A DNA stretch of 64,000 bases, taken from JAAFHB01 sp963675995 (lineage in GTDB: Bacteria > Bacteroidota > Bacteroidia > Bacteroidales > Prolixibacteraceae). Of this stretch, positions 18,856-28,460 are shown in pieces. A program made the position numbers and the translations under genes. Positions within the stretch are counted from its first letter, which is position 1, and each line of letters begins with the position of its first letter. The stretch lies in assembly GCA_963675995.2 (NCBI GenBank), contig CAXXIY010000001.1:2666001-2730000 (forward strand), given 5' to 3'. The notes beneath the pieces were generated by a model that saw only the letters and a program-made list of their open reading frames with translations, made no database searches and was not told the origin of the DNA.

Positions 18856-20055
18856 ATGAACAAGAATATATTTATTCTGTTGATCCTGTTCATTGGGACA
18901 GCATTATACTCCTGTAAGAATCAGGATGATGTGTACCAGGAATTCGTCAAGAAAGGGGGCTATGTCTATCCACAGAAGACGAATGGATTGGCAATATTTA
19001 CCGGTTACAAAAGAATTAAGCTGGTATGGGATGCCCCCAAGGACCCATCGGTCAGAACAGCCAAAGTGTACTGGAACAACAATATTGATATGAAGGAGAT
19101 CGATTACTCCACCATTACCGGCGACAAGGTTGAACTCTATATCGACAAGCTGGAAGAAAGATCCTATACGTTTAATTTGGTGAACTTTGATTCCAAGGGC
19201 AATCAGTCGATGACGAGTGAAATCACCGCAGCACCTTATGCAGAAAACTGGCTGATGCTACACGCTGACCGCACCGTTTCATCTGCGCAGATCAATGGAA
19301 CTGCTGCTGATCTGGTGATGAGTTTTGGAACGGATGAGATGATCGCAACCCGGTTCAGGTATTTCAACACCGTGGGTGAATCTGTTGTTCATGGTCAGAC
19401 CATGAATGCTGCCTCTAATAAAATTTCTCTGCCCAGTGCGGTCCCTGGAAAACGGTTTGAATACAGTTCCAGCTACTGCCCCGCTTTAGGTCTGGATACC
19501 ATCTGGAATGACTATAAAAAGTCAGTTAATCCCATTTCCGGAAAATTGGATTGCACGTTGTGGGGGGTTGATGTTACTTCTGGTCAAATATGGGACAATA
19601 ACTTTTTGCCTGCCAAAGTGGTGGATGGCATCATCGACAGAACTCACCGATGGTGTAGTGCCCAGGGAACTTTGGCAAAAACTTTTCCTAAGATAATGGT
19701 CGTTGATAATAAGAAAAGTTCTTTTTATATCAACAAGATTAGTCTTTATCAGGATCAGGCCAGTACGAGTGGACGTTTTGGAAATAATGTTGAGATTTAT
19801 TGGGGAAATGAACCTTTCGATCCCAATGCAGGCGCAACATATACGACTTCGCCTGGATTTGCGAAAGCGATTACCAACGCGACCTACCTGACAACAATCT
19901 TTTACTTCGGCACCGCAACCTGGTCGAAAGCCTGGACTGATATGCAGAAATTCAGATATATGGCTGTTGTTTGGAAGGACTCCCGTTCATCCAATGGATA
20001 TATCGATTTGTGGGAATTTGAGTTTTACGGGTATGATGCTGACACAGGAGACTGA
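18856..20055 (+). CDS. Surface lipoprotein with DUF4998 and discoidin-like domains
   Basis: A 399-residue lipoprotein with lipobox at Cys20 (TALYSC). The N-terminal part (residues 35-135) is a DUF4998-like module, with GYKRIKLVWDAPKDPSV and AKVYWNN. The C-terminal part (about residues 235-395) resembles an F5/8 type C (discoidin) fold, with ITPISLYQ-like strands and a final WEFEFYGYDADTGD. It is the last gene of the SusCD operon, followed by a strong hairpin terminator. Its likely role is glycan binding at the outer surface. The substrate is unknown. Confidence 0.83.
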   Translation: MNKNIFILLILFIGTALYSCKNQDDVYQEFVKKGGYVYPQKTNGLAIFTGYKRIKLVWDAPKDPSVRTAKVYWNNNIDMKEIDYSTITGDKVELYIDKLEERSYTFNLVNFDSKGNQSMTSEITAAPYAENWLMLHADRTVSSAQINGTAADLVMSFGTDEMIATRFRYFNTVGESVVHGQTMNAASNKISLPSAVPGKRFEYSSSYCPALGLDTIWNDYKKSVNPISGKLDCTLWGVDVTSGQIWDNNFLPAKVVDGIIDRTHRWCSAQGTLAKTFPKIMVVDNKKSSFYINKISLYQDQASTSGRFGNNVEIYWGNEPFDPNAGATYTTSPGFAKAITNATYLTTIFYFGTATWSKAWTDMQKFRYMAVVWKDSRSSNGYIDLWEFEFYGYDADTGD

Positions 20056-20114
20056 TTCGGAAAGCCTCAGAATCTGAGTAATTATTGTGGAAATGTTAGC
20101 CAGAATATGGCCTG

Positions 20115-20150
20115 TCCGGCAGGAGGGTTCACAACCTTCCTGCCGGATTT
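20115..20150 (+). terminator. Rho-independent terminator of the SusCD operon
   Basis: TCCGGCAGGAGGGTT pairs with AACCTTCCTGCCGGA around a CAC loop, followed by a short TTTT. The stem is long and GC-rich and lies 60 bases after the last lipoprotein gene. Confidence 0.8.
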
Positions 20151-20319
20151 TCCATGATCTTTACTCATGAAATGTAAGAGGATGGGAAATCAATTTCTTC
20201 GTTTTGCACTTATTTCCGAAATTCATTTTGGAATCAAATACCCGGAAAATCGCAAACGGTTCATGATTCAAATACTAATTATAGAAAACTTTTCATAAAT
20301 GTAATTAAAAAATTATACC

Positions 20320-21318
20320 ATGTTTATTCTGCAAAATTATTCACTGGCCATCTTCTTCTGTTTTGTAACAATGCTCTGCTGGGGTTCATGGGGCAACACG
20401 CAGAAGCTGGCGAATAAATCCTGGCGTTTTGAATTATTCTATTGGGATTATGTGATTGGGATTGTCCTGTTTTCTCTTTTATTTGGTTTCACCTTTGGGA
20501 GTATCGGCGAAAATGGCCGTGGATTTTTGAATGACATCCGCCAGGCTGAAACTGATAATATCCTGAATGCCATATTGGGAGGCGTTATCTTTAATGCTTC
20601 CAATATCCTTCTTGTTGCTGCAATGGCCATTGCCGGTATGGCTGTAGCTTTTCCTGTAGGTGTCGGTATTGCTCTGGCATTGGGTGTAATTATAAACTAT
20701 TCTTTTGCCCCACATGGAAATCCGATGTGGCTTTTCCCCGGGGTCGCACTTATAGTTGCAGCAATTATTATTGATGCAATTGCATACAAAAAGCATAGTA
20801 AATTATTAAAGAAAGTCTCAGGTAAAGGGATCCTGTTATCCCTATCAGCTGGAGTTTTTATGTCTCTTTTTTATCGTTTCGTGGCGAGTTCGATGGTGAC
20901 CAATTTTGAGTTGCCTGAAACCGGAAAACTAACCCCCTACACGGCGCTATTCTTTTTTGCAATTGGGGTATTTGTCAGCAATTTCCTGTTTAATTATATC
21001 CTCATGAAGAAGCCCTTCGATGGAGAACCTCTTTCGTTTAAGGATTATAAAAAAGGCCGTCTGGGGGTTCACCTTACGGGTATTCTTGGAGGGGTGATCT
21101 GGAATATGGGGATGTCGTTTAGTATTCTTGCCTCAGGGAAAGCAGGATTTGCCATCTCCTATGGATTGGGGCAGGGAGCAACATTGATTGCAGCGCTTTG
21201 GGGCGTTTTTGTGTGGAAAGAATTTAAAGGAGCCTCAAGATTAGTTAATCAGTTGATTTTTTTTATGTTACTTTTGTATCTGATCGGTTTAGCGCTATTA
21301 GTTTATGCAGGTGCTTAA
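20320..21318 (+). CDS. GRP/DMT-type sugar permease
   Basis: A 332-residue inner-membrane protein with ten hydrophobic segments, of the glucose/ribose porter (GRP) family within the drug/metabolite superfamily. Visible family features are the opening MLCWGSWGNTQKL and the glycine-rich helices AFPVGVGIALALG and AGFAISYGLGQG. Bacteroidota homologues are usually beside kinases or nucleoside hydrolases. Here a PfkB kinase starts 18 bases downstream, so uptake and phosphorylation of a free sugar (ribose, or a related monosaccharide released by the locus) is the simplest reading. The gene lacks a recognisable promoter but lies after the SusCD terminator and must start its own transcript. Confidence 0.85.
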   Translation: MFILQNYSLAIFFCFVTMLCWGSWGNTQKLANKSWRFELFYWDYVIGIVLFSLLFGFTFGSIGENGRGFLNDIRQAETDNILNAILGGVIFNASNILLVAAMAIAGMAVAFPVGVGIALALGVIINYSFAPHGNPMWLFPGVALIVAAIIIDAIAYKKHSKLLKKVSGKGILLSLSAGVFMSLFYRFVASSMVTNFELPETGKLTPYTALFFFAIGVFVSNFLFNYILMKKPFDGEPLSFKDYKKGRLGVHLTGILGGVIWNMGMSFSILASGKAGFAISYGLGQGATLIAALWGVFVWKEFKGASRLVNQLIFFMLLLYLIGLALLVYAGA

Positions 21319-21336
21319 TTTTGAAATATTAAAACA

Positions 21337-22266
21337 ATGGATAAAATCTTAGTTATAGGAAGTTCAAATACCGATTTGATTGGTACGGTAAAATGCTTTC
21401 CCAAAGCAGGCGAAACCATTATAGGAAAATCATTCCTTCAATCAATGGGAGGGAAAGGTGCTAACCAGGCTGTAGCAGCACATAAATCAGGAGGAGATGT
21501 TAAGTTTATTACCTGTCTGGGTAGGGATGCAAACGGCCAAAATGCATTAAAATATTATAATGATCAAGGACTTGATGTTTCATTGTCACTGATTGTTGAT
21601 GATACTCCATCTGGAACGGCCATCATTCTGGTGGATGAAAATGGAGAAAATTGTATTATTATAACCCCCGGAGCGAATAAAATGCTCACTTCCGATTATA
21701 TTTTTAAAGTGGGAAAAGCGATCATTGAATCTGATATCGTACTTATGCAAATGGAGATTCCATATAGTACAGTAGAAACAGTATGTGAGCTTGCCCATAA
21801 AAATCATAAAAGAGTGATGCTTAATGTCGCTCCTGCCTGCCAGTGTTCTGAAAACCTGATGAAAAAAATTGATATCCTTGTTGTAAATGAAACCGAGGCA
21901 GAAGCAATCTCCGGAGAAAAAATAGAAATTTCAGGGGAAGAGGTGGTTATTGATAAATTGTTGGCGATGGGTGTTAAATCCGTTGTTTTGACTTTAGGGA
22001 AAAAGGGGTGTTTGCTTAAAAATAGTCAACAAGTTCTGTATGTCCCAGCATTTATTGTTGAGGCATTGGATAGTACCGCCGCAGGGGATACGTTTTGCGG
22101 AGCTTTAGCTGCGGAACTGAGCAAGGGTCATGATTGGGATGATGCATTAAAGTTTGCTACTGCAGCATCGGCCATTTGTGTTACCCGGATGGGTGCACAA
22201 CCTTCGATCCCATCAGAAAAGGAAATACTTGAATTTTTAAGCAATATCACAGTTGCATCAGATTAA
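21337..22266 (+). CDS. PfkB-family sugar kinase (ribokinase-like)
   Basis: A 309-residue cytoplasmic kinase. The N-terminal PfkB signature is SMGGKGANQAVAA. The C-terminal signature is DSTAAGDTFCGALAAELSKG, with the catalytic Asp in AAGD. The order and length match ribokinase (RbsK), which phosphorylates D-ribose at O5. It is coupled to the GRP permease 18 bases upstream. Other PfkB sugars cannot be excluded. I leave the symbol empty because specificity is not proven. Confidence 0.88.
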   Translation: MDKILVIGSSNTDLIGTVKCFPKAGETIIGKSFLQSMGGKGANQAVAAHKSGGDVKFITCLGRDANGQNALKYYNDQGLDVSLSLIVDDTPSGTAIILVDENGENCIIITPGANKMLTSDYIFKVGKAIIESDIVLMQMEIPYSTVETVCELAHKNHKRVMLNVAPACQCSENLMKKIDILVVNETEAEAISGEKIEISGEEVVIDKLLAMGVKSVVLTLGKKGCLLKNSQQVLYVPAFIVEALDSTAAGDTFCGALAAELSKGHDWDDALKFATAASAICVTRMGAQPSIPSEKEILEFLSNITVASD

Positions 22267-22350
22267 ACAGGATTGAGAAAAGTGGCTTTCAGGTTAAGGA
22301 TGGCTATTTTGACTCATGAATTAAAACAATTTTAAACTTAAGGAGTAAAT

Positions 22351-24201
22351 ATGAAAATAATCTTTTCAATTCTTATTTTGTGCCTTGCCGTTCATTCGGC
22401 GAAAGCCGCTATTGATTCAACGGCTATCTGGAAACCTGTTGTTTCCAATAAAGTAGAGGAAAAATATGTCCCGGCCAGCCTCCATCAGCTCAGCGGATTG
22501 CTAAACGATCATATCCTGATTAATCTTGAAAAGAGATTGCTCAGGATAGATTCTGCTATTCTGTTATCGGGCTTTGTGCACCGTCCGGGCTCACAAACAT
22601 GGATAGGTGAACATGTGGGCAAGTTTCTATATTCCGCTTCCAATACCTATCGCTACACGCACGATCAAAGAATTAAAGAATTAATGGATGGAATGCTTAA
22701 AAGATATATCGCCACCCAGTTACCCGATGGCTATTTGGGAACTTACCTGCCTAAAGACTATTGGTCAGCCTGGGATGTTTGGGCGCATAAATATGCCATC
22801 TTTGGCCTGGTTAATTATTATGCGGTGACCGGATACCAACCCGCACTCCAGGCGGCCAGAAATGCGGCTGACCTGATATGCCGGACATTCGGCAATGAAC
22901 CAGGGAAGCGGGATCTGAATAAATCTGGCAGTCATGTTGGTATGGCTTCTGGCAGTATCCTTGAACCGATGATTGATCTCTACCGCTATACCGGCGATCA
23001 AAAATACCTCGAATTTGCAAAATACATTCTTCGCAACTGGGAAACGGCAACAGGTCCCAAAATCCTAAAGGGTCTTGAGCAATATGGTAAAGTTACAAAA
23101 GTGGGAAATGGTAAGGCGTATGAGATGATGTCATGCTTTGTAGGTATTTTGAAATACTATCAGATGACCGGTGAAACCCACTATTTAAAAGCTTTGCAAA
23201 CGGCATGGCAGGATATTGTTGACAACAGGCTCTACCTCACAGGCACGGCAAGTGCAGGTGAGCATTTTCGAGACGACCATAATCTTCCCGCAGAGACGAA
23301 GGATAAAATGGGTGAAGGTTGTGTAACAATGACCTGGATCCAATTTAATGAACAACTTTTGAAGATAACAGGTGAAGCCAAATATGCGGAAGAAATCGAG
23401 AAAGCTGCATACAACCATCTGTTTGCTGCTGAAAATCCGGAAACCGGTTGCGTAAGCTATTATACTGCCTTACAAGGCATCAAACCTTATAAATGCGACC
23501 AGGGATTTTCCTGTTGCCTCTCCAGTGTACCCATGGGTATTTCCATGATACCCGATTTGGTATGGGGAAACATCAACAATGAATTTTCGATCCTGATGTA
23601 CGAACCTGGTGAGGTGAAAGAGAGTGTCCGTGCGGCTGATGGCTCCAAGCTGGTTTTGCAGATAAAATCGACCACTGAGTTCCCTAAGGATGGGAAGGTG
23701 ATTTATACTATCAATCCTTCATCCCCTGCAAAATTTGCAATCAGCTTCAGGATACCAACGTGGGCAGCCAATTACAAACTTACTGTAAATGGGGTAAAAC
23801 AAAACAGGACCGATGGACAAATCTTAAAAGTAGAACGGGTATGGAAAGCAAATGATAAGGTAATCGTCCGTTTTGATATGCCCTTGCAGGTCATTAAAGG
23901 GGAGCCGACTTATGCCGGTTATGTCGCCTTTAAACGAGGACCTCAGGTACTGGCGATGGACGCACTCCTTAATCTCAGAGATAAAGATGCCAAGCCTGTT
24001 TCTTTGAACCAGGATACTAAATTTGCCATCAAAGATGCAAGCTATCTCTTAACAAAGGGATGGGTAGGCAAACAGGCTTACAGCATCACTTCAAAAATCG
24101 ATAAAAAACAAAGGTCGATCATTCTTGTACCATTTGCAGATGCCGGACAGCAGGCAACCAGGCAGCAGGTATGGATCGGTTCAGGTGAGGCAAAACACTG
24201 A
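22351..24201 (+). CDS. GH127-like beta-L-arabinofuranosidase (DUF1680), secreted
   Basis: A 616-residue enzyme with a signal peptide ending near SAKAA. It has an (alpha/alpha)6 barrel and C-terminal beta domains. GH127 enzymes use a zinc-bound cysteine nucleophile; the cysteines expected at the site are visible as Cys324 in GEGCVT and the pair Cys388-Cys389 in FSCCLSS, with Glu322 nearby. Family members remove beta-L-arabinofuranose, for example from plant hydroxyproline-linked arabinans and rhamnogalacturonan II. A strong Shine-Dalgarno TAAGGAG (22339-22345) precedes the ATG, which is unusual for this phylum. The gap of 84 bases after the kinase suggests continued transcription. The usual CCPxN loop reads CCLSSVP, so the group is divergent. 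Confidence 0.84.
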   Translation: MKIIFSILILCLAVHSAKAAIDSTAIWKPVVSNKVEEKYVPASLHQLSGLLNDHILINLEKRLLRIDSAILLSGFVHRPGSQTWIGEHVGKFLYSASNTYRYTHDQRIKELMDGMLKRYIATQLPDGYLGTYLPKDYWSAWDVWAHKYAIFGLVNYYAVTGYQPALQAARNAADLICRTFGNEPGKRDLNKSGSHVGMASGSILEPMIDLYRYTGDQKYLEFAKYILRNWETATGPKILKGLEQYGKVTKVGNGKAYEMMSCFVGILKYYQMTGETHYLKALQTAWQDIVDNRLYLTGTASAGEHFRDDHNLPAETKDKMGEGCVTMTWIQFNEQLLKITGEAKYAEEIEKAAYNHLFAAENPETGCVSYYTALQGIKPYKCDQGFSCCLSSVPMGISMIPDLVWGNINNEFSILMYEPGEVKESVRAADGSKLVLQIKSTTEFPKDGKVIYTINPSSPAKFAISFRIPTWAANYKLTVNGVKQNRTDGQILKVERVWKANDKVIVRFDMPLQVIKGEPTYAGYVAFKRGPQVLAMDALLNLRDKDAKPVSLNQDTKFAIKDASYLLTKGWVGKQAYSITSKIDKKQRSIILVPFADAGQQATRQQVWIGSGEAKH

Positions 24202-24287
24202 AAAACAACAAAGGTTAGAGAATGTTAAAAACTACAGCATAAAAATTGCTGAAGCCGGGATAATGTACATCTTGAACACAACAAAAA

Positions 24288-26702
24288 GTGAATTCAAAAA
24301 TTAAGCTTAATACGAAAAGCATCGTCATCAAGGCGGTGCTCTTTTTCAGTTTCCTGTTTTCAATTGCTTTAGTCAAGGCACAACCGGCAAAGAAACAGTT
24401 CGACATCAGGTTGGACAATAATACGGTTCTTCGGATTCAGGCTTGTTCTCATCAGATTTTTCGCATACGGGTTTCAGTTGACAACCAGTTTACTGAAACA
24501 CTGATGGAACGATACGGCATCCTGAAAACCGACTGGAATGCTCCGGACGCCAGGCTGAAAACTGAAAAAGGGAAACAGGTAATTGTTACCAATAATTATC
24601 AAATCGGAGTAAATCTGAAAACCGGAGAGATTTGGGTTACCGACGCCAAAGGGAAAGCCCTGATTAACCGCATTTCGGTAATCGATTCGAAAAACAGCTT
24701 GTGCACTGAACTGGCCAAATCGTTGAACACCTATTTTGGGAAACCGAAGACAGGTGCTGAAATCATTGGCTCGAACAAAGGTCCGGCCGAAAACAAGGAA
24801 TTGGATGAAGTTGGCGACGTTTCGAAAGGTCGTATACTCGATTTTTCGCTGAACGCCGACGAACGACTGTATGGCGGCGGAAATACCAGCCGGAGCAACA
24901 TTCAGCACCGTGGAACGGCTTTGCGCATGTGGGCTACTTACCAAAAGACTGAAATCCCGATGCCTTTCATGATGAGCACCGGCGGCTGGGGCGTTTTCAA
25001 CAATACAACAGCTAAAAACTATTTCGACTTCGGACGTTTTCAGAAGGACAAATTGTTAATCTACAACACCGATGGGTCTGTTGATTTTTACCTGATGCTC
25101 GGAAGCTCGCTGCCCGAGATCATCGACCTGTACACCACCATTACCGGCAAACCTTACCTCATGCCAAAATGGGGATACGGACTGGCTTTTGGCGGAACTA
25201 TGATGGAAAATCAGTTAGATATTATGAACGACGCCGTGCATTTCAGGGATGGAAAATTCCCGTGCGACATTTTTTGGATTGAACCGCAGTGGATGAGCAA
25301 ACGTTACGATTTTTCAACGGCAAAAAACTGGAACCTCGATAAATTTCCGGCTGAACCTTACTGGAAAGTGAAACAATATCCGAAGTACGAAGACCGGAAT
25401 TTGTTTATCGCCAAGCTGCATGGCATGGGTTTTAAACTGGCTTTGTGGTTGTGTATCGATCACGATATGAGTATTTCCGAGGAAGACCGTCTGGCCAAAA
25501 AAGATGGAAAAACACAGTCGGGACAGGAACACTGGTTCGATCACCTGACGAACTTTATGGATCAGGGAGTTGATGGTTTCAAACTCGATCCGGCACACAC
25601 GCTCGACGAGCATCCCGATATGAAATACTACAACGGCTACACCGACAAGGAAATGCATAACCTCAACCAGATTTTGCTCCAGAAGCAGATGGAGCAAACC
25701 TTTCGCGAACACAAAGGAATTCGTTCGTTTCATCATTATTGCGGGGGCTACTCGGGAACCCAGCATTGGGGTGTTTCGACCAGCGGCGACAATGGCGGAG
25801 GAAGAGATGCACTTTTCGATCAGCTAAACCTTGGGCTGAGCGGTTTTATGAATACATCGGCCGATGTTTTGTCAGGAGTAACTGATAATAAAGCCGGCAT
25901 GCACCTTGGCTTTTTCCTGCCGTGGGTTCAGGTTAATAGTTGGTACAATTTGCTTCACCCGTGGTACATGCGTCCCGATGAAAAAGAAACATTCCGTTAC
26001 TATGCGCAGTTACGCAACAGTTTGTTTCCCTACATTTATTCGGCAGCTTTGCAAGGCAGCCAGACCGGGATGCCGATTTTACGCGCCATGCCGCTGGCTT
26101 TCCCCGACGACCACAAAGTTGATAACATGATTTACCAGTATATGTTTGGGGAGAACCTGTTGGTTGGTGTTTTCAGTGACTCAATTTACCTGCCCAAAGG
26201 AAACTGGACCAATTACTGGACCGGCGATATGGTTTCTGGCGGAAAAACGGTGTACTGCAAAGCCCCGGACAAACGTGGCGGTCCATTGTTTATCCGCGAA
26301 GGAGCCATTATTCCGTACCAGAAACAGATGCAATACATTGGCGAATTGCCCACCGATACACTGATCGTCCGGGTTTATCCTGAAAAGAAAAGTGCCTATA
26401 CACTTTGGGAAGATGACGGACTGAGCTATGACTATGAAAAAGGAATGGTGGCCAAAACCCGCTTTGAATGTGCCGATTCGGATAAGGAATCGGAATTCAA
26501 CATTTTTCCTGTTGAAGGTTCTTATAAAGGCATGTATCAGTCACGCACCTATGAACTGGAAGTCAACATTCCGAAGAAACCAACTCAGGTTTTGGTAAAT
26601 GGTATGCCAAACTCAAACTGGAAATATGACCTTGGAAAAGTGATGTTGACTGTCAGTCAGGGCAATGTCAGGGAACAACAAACCATCAAAGTCATTAAAT
26701 AA
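24288..26702 (+). CDS. GH31-family alpha-glycosidase, secreted
   Basis: An 804-residue exported enzyme. The start is a GTG at 24288, because no ATG gives a signal peptide; the signal runs through LFFSFLFSIALVKAQ. The order is an N-terminal beta-sandwich, then the TIM barrel with WGYGLAFGG, FWIEPQWM, the presumed nucleophile Asp434 in GFKLDPAH and the acid/base Asp501 in SGDNGG, and C-terminal beta domains (LWEDDGLSYDYEKG). GH31 includes alpha-xylosidases, alpha-glucosidases and alpha-galactosidases. The non-canonical KLDP around the nucleophile (rather than KTDFGE) places it in a divergent subgroup. The next gene starts one base after its stop. Confidence 0.88.
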   Translation: MNSKIKLNTKSIVIKAVLFFSFLFSIALVKAQPAKKQFDIRLDNNTVLRIQACSHQIFRIRVSVDNQFTETLMERYGILKTDWNAPDARLKTEKGKQVIVTNNYQIGVNLKTGEIWVTDAKGKALINRISVIDSKNSLCTELAKSLNTYFGKPKTGAEIIGSNKGPAENKELDEVGDVSKGRILDFSLNADERLYGGGNTSRSNIQHRGTALRMWATYQKTEIPMPFMMSTGGWGVFNNTTAKNYFDFGRFQKDKLLIYNTDGSVDFYLMLGSSLPEIIDLYTTITGKPYLMPKWGYGLAFGGTMMENQLDIMNDAVHFRDGKFPCDIFWIEPQWMSKRYDFSTAKNWNLDKFPAEPYWKVKQYPKYEDRNLFIAKLHGMGFKLALWLCIDHDMSISEEDRLAKKDGKTQSGQEHWFDHLTNFMDQGVDGFKLDPAHTLDEHPDMKYYNGYTDKEMHNLNQILLQKQMEQTFREHKGIRSFHHYCGGYSGTQHWGVSTSGDNGGGRDALFDQLNLGLSGFMNTSADVLSGVTDNKAGMHLGFFLPWVQVNSWYNLLHPWYMRPDEKETFRYYAQLRNSLFPYIYSAALQGSQTGMPILRAMPLAFPDDHKVDNMIYQYMFGENLLVGVFSDSIYLPKGNWTNYWTGDMVSGGKTVYCKAPDKRGGPLFIREGAIIPYQKQMQYIGELPTDTLIVRVYPEKKSAYTLWEDDGLSYDYEKGMVAKTRFECADSDKESEFNIFPVEGSYKGMYQSRTYELEVNIPKKPTQVLVNGMPNSNWKYDLGKVMLTVSQGNVREQQTIKVIK

Positions 26703-26703
26703 G

Positions 26704-28431
26704 ATGAAGGAAGCCATAAAACCACTGATGGCCGTGCTGATAGCCTGTCTGTTGTCGGTGAATGTCGTTCTGTCTTTTGCTCAAACGCATGTTCCCAAGA
26801 CTGGGGTAACGTTCAAAACCAGCGACCAGAAACTACAGCGATTATACGACGAGGCAGAAAAGAAAGCTCAATGGAATATTGCTGATTTTGGTCAATACAA
26901 GGTGTTGGTCGAAGGCGCTGAATACAAAAATGTGTGGCTAGAAACCCAACCCATGGGCGGCTACATGTATGGCAAACGCAACCTCGAAGTGGCACGGAAC
27001 AACATTCAAATCTTCATGGATTACCAGCGCGAAGACGGCCGGTTGCCGGGGATGATTCATTACAACAATACACCATCGGTTTATTACAGCAATTTACCGG
27101 GAACAGATCAATCGAAAGACGAGCGATTGATTGCTTATTACGGCTGGTTTCAGGGCTATTGCTTTCCGATGCCGGCTTTCGAAGTGTATTTTTGGCTGAA
27201 CAAAGACCGCAAATACCTCGAACAGCTTTACACTACGCTCGAAAAATTCGACCAATACCTGTGGAAAAGCCGTGATTCTGACAATAACGGATGCCTTGAA
27301 ACCTGGTGCATTTGCGATACCGGAGAAGATGGCTGTACGCGTTTCAATGGCGCGCCATGGGCATGGTCTTACGATTATGCGCCATCGGGCGACGCCATCC
27401 GGAAGCTTTCAGAAAAAGAACGCAAAGAGATCGGGATTACCGAGAAAAATATTGGCAAGGTCGATCAGTTTCCAACACCCATGGAATCGATGGACGTCAT
27501 GTCGTATTCGTACTCCGGAAGAGATGTGCTAGCTCGAATTTCGAAAGAGCTCGGCAACGGCAAAGAAGCTTATTGGCGCGAAAAAGCCAACGAAGTTCGG
27601 TCCGAACTGAAAAGCTACCTGTGGGATGCACGGCGCCATGCCTGTTACGACCGTGATAAGGACAACCGGGTGATGAATATTTTAACCCACAACAACCTGA
27701 GGTGCATGTATTTTGGTAGTTTCGACCAGCAAATGGCCGATGAGTTTGTCAGGTACCATCTGCTGAATCCGAAGGAATTCTGGACCGCGATGCCGCTGCC
27801 GTCAATTGCTGCAAACGATCCGTATTTCAGGAATATTTCAGGAAATAATTGGAGCGGCCAGCCTGAGAGCCTCACCTTTCAGCGATCGATACAGGCACTG
27901 GAAAACTACGGGCATTATGCCGAATTGACGATGATTGGCCAGAAATTCCTGAAATCGGTAGGCGATTCGCTGAAATTCACCCAGCAGTTTGATCCGGTTA
28001 CCGCCACAATCACTAAAAACCTCGATGGTTACGGGCCAAGCATTCTGTCATCGCTCGAATTTATTTCTCGGATGTATGGCGTTCACCTGACTCAGGATCG
28101 GGTTAACTGGTCGTGCCTGAATACGCCGAACGATTACGAATACGAACAAGTATGGGGAGACCGGGTCTTTAAGCTAAAAACAAATGGGAATCAGGTGGTT
28201 TGTTCAGTCAATGGCAACGACGTTTTCTCTTTTACCAGGGGCATTCGCGTGGTTTCCGATTTGTCTGGGAAAATAGTTGAAGTTGTCGGTATTGAAACAG
28301 ACAACCAAAAGGCGATGGTTCGGTTCTCCGGAAAAACCGTCACATTAAATGTGGCTCCAAATACAGAGTATAGTTATCAGAAAAGATTCAGAAAAAGTAA
28401 AGAGGTAGGCTTTTATAAGCCTGATAAATAA
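26704..28431 (+). CDS. Secreted (alpha/alpha)6 glycosidase, MGH1/GH63-like
   Basis: About 575 residues from ATG 26704, which directly follows the GH31 stop. A signal peptide ends near VVLSFAQ. The body is a helical (alpha/alpha)6 barrel of the GH63/GH37/mannosylglycerate-hydrolase-like group. Characteristic stretches are DYQREDGRLPGMI, GCLETWCICDTGED (candidate catalytic acid region), WAWSYDYAPSGD and GNNWSGQPESLTFQRS (candidate catalytic base region). A small C-terminal beta domain follows. The near-overlap with GH31 indicates tight co-expression. The substrate is unknown; the neighbours suggest an alpha- or beta-linked side-chain residue. Confidence 0.74.
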   Translation: MKEAIKPLMAVLIACLLSVNVVLSFAQTHVPKTGVTFKTSDQKLQRLYDEAEKKAQWNIADFGQYKVLVEGAEYKNVWLETQPMGGYMYGKRNLEVARNNIQIFMDYQREDGRLPGMIHYNNTPSVYYSNLPGTDQSKDERLIAYYGWFQGYCFPMPAFEVYFWLNKDRKYLEQLYTTLEKFDQYLWKSRDSDNNGCLETWCICDTGEDGCTRFNGAPWAWSYDYAPSGDAIRKLSEKERKEIGITEKNIGKVDQFPTPMESMDVMSYSYSGRDVLARISKELGNGKEAYWREKANEVRSELKSYLWDARRHACYDRDKDNRVMNILTHNNLRCMYFGSFDQQMADEFVRYHLLNPKEFWTAMPLPSIAANDPYFRNISGNNWSGQPESLTFQRSIQALENYGHYAELTMIGQKFLKSVGDSLKFTQQFDPVTATITKNLDGYGPSILSSLEFISRMYGVHLTQDRVNWSCLNTPNDYEYEQVWGDRVFKLKTNGNQVVCSVNGNDVFSFTRGIRVVSDLSGKIVEVVGIETDNQKAMVRFSGKTVTLNVAPNTEYSYQKRFRKSKEVGFYKPDK

Positions 28432-28460
28432 AATTCTATTACTATTTAATCAATTAAGTT

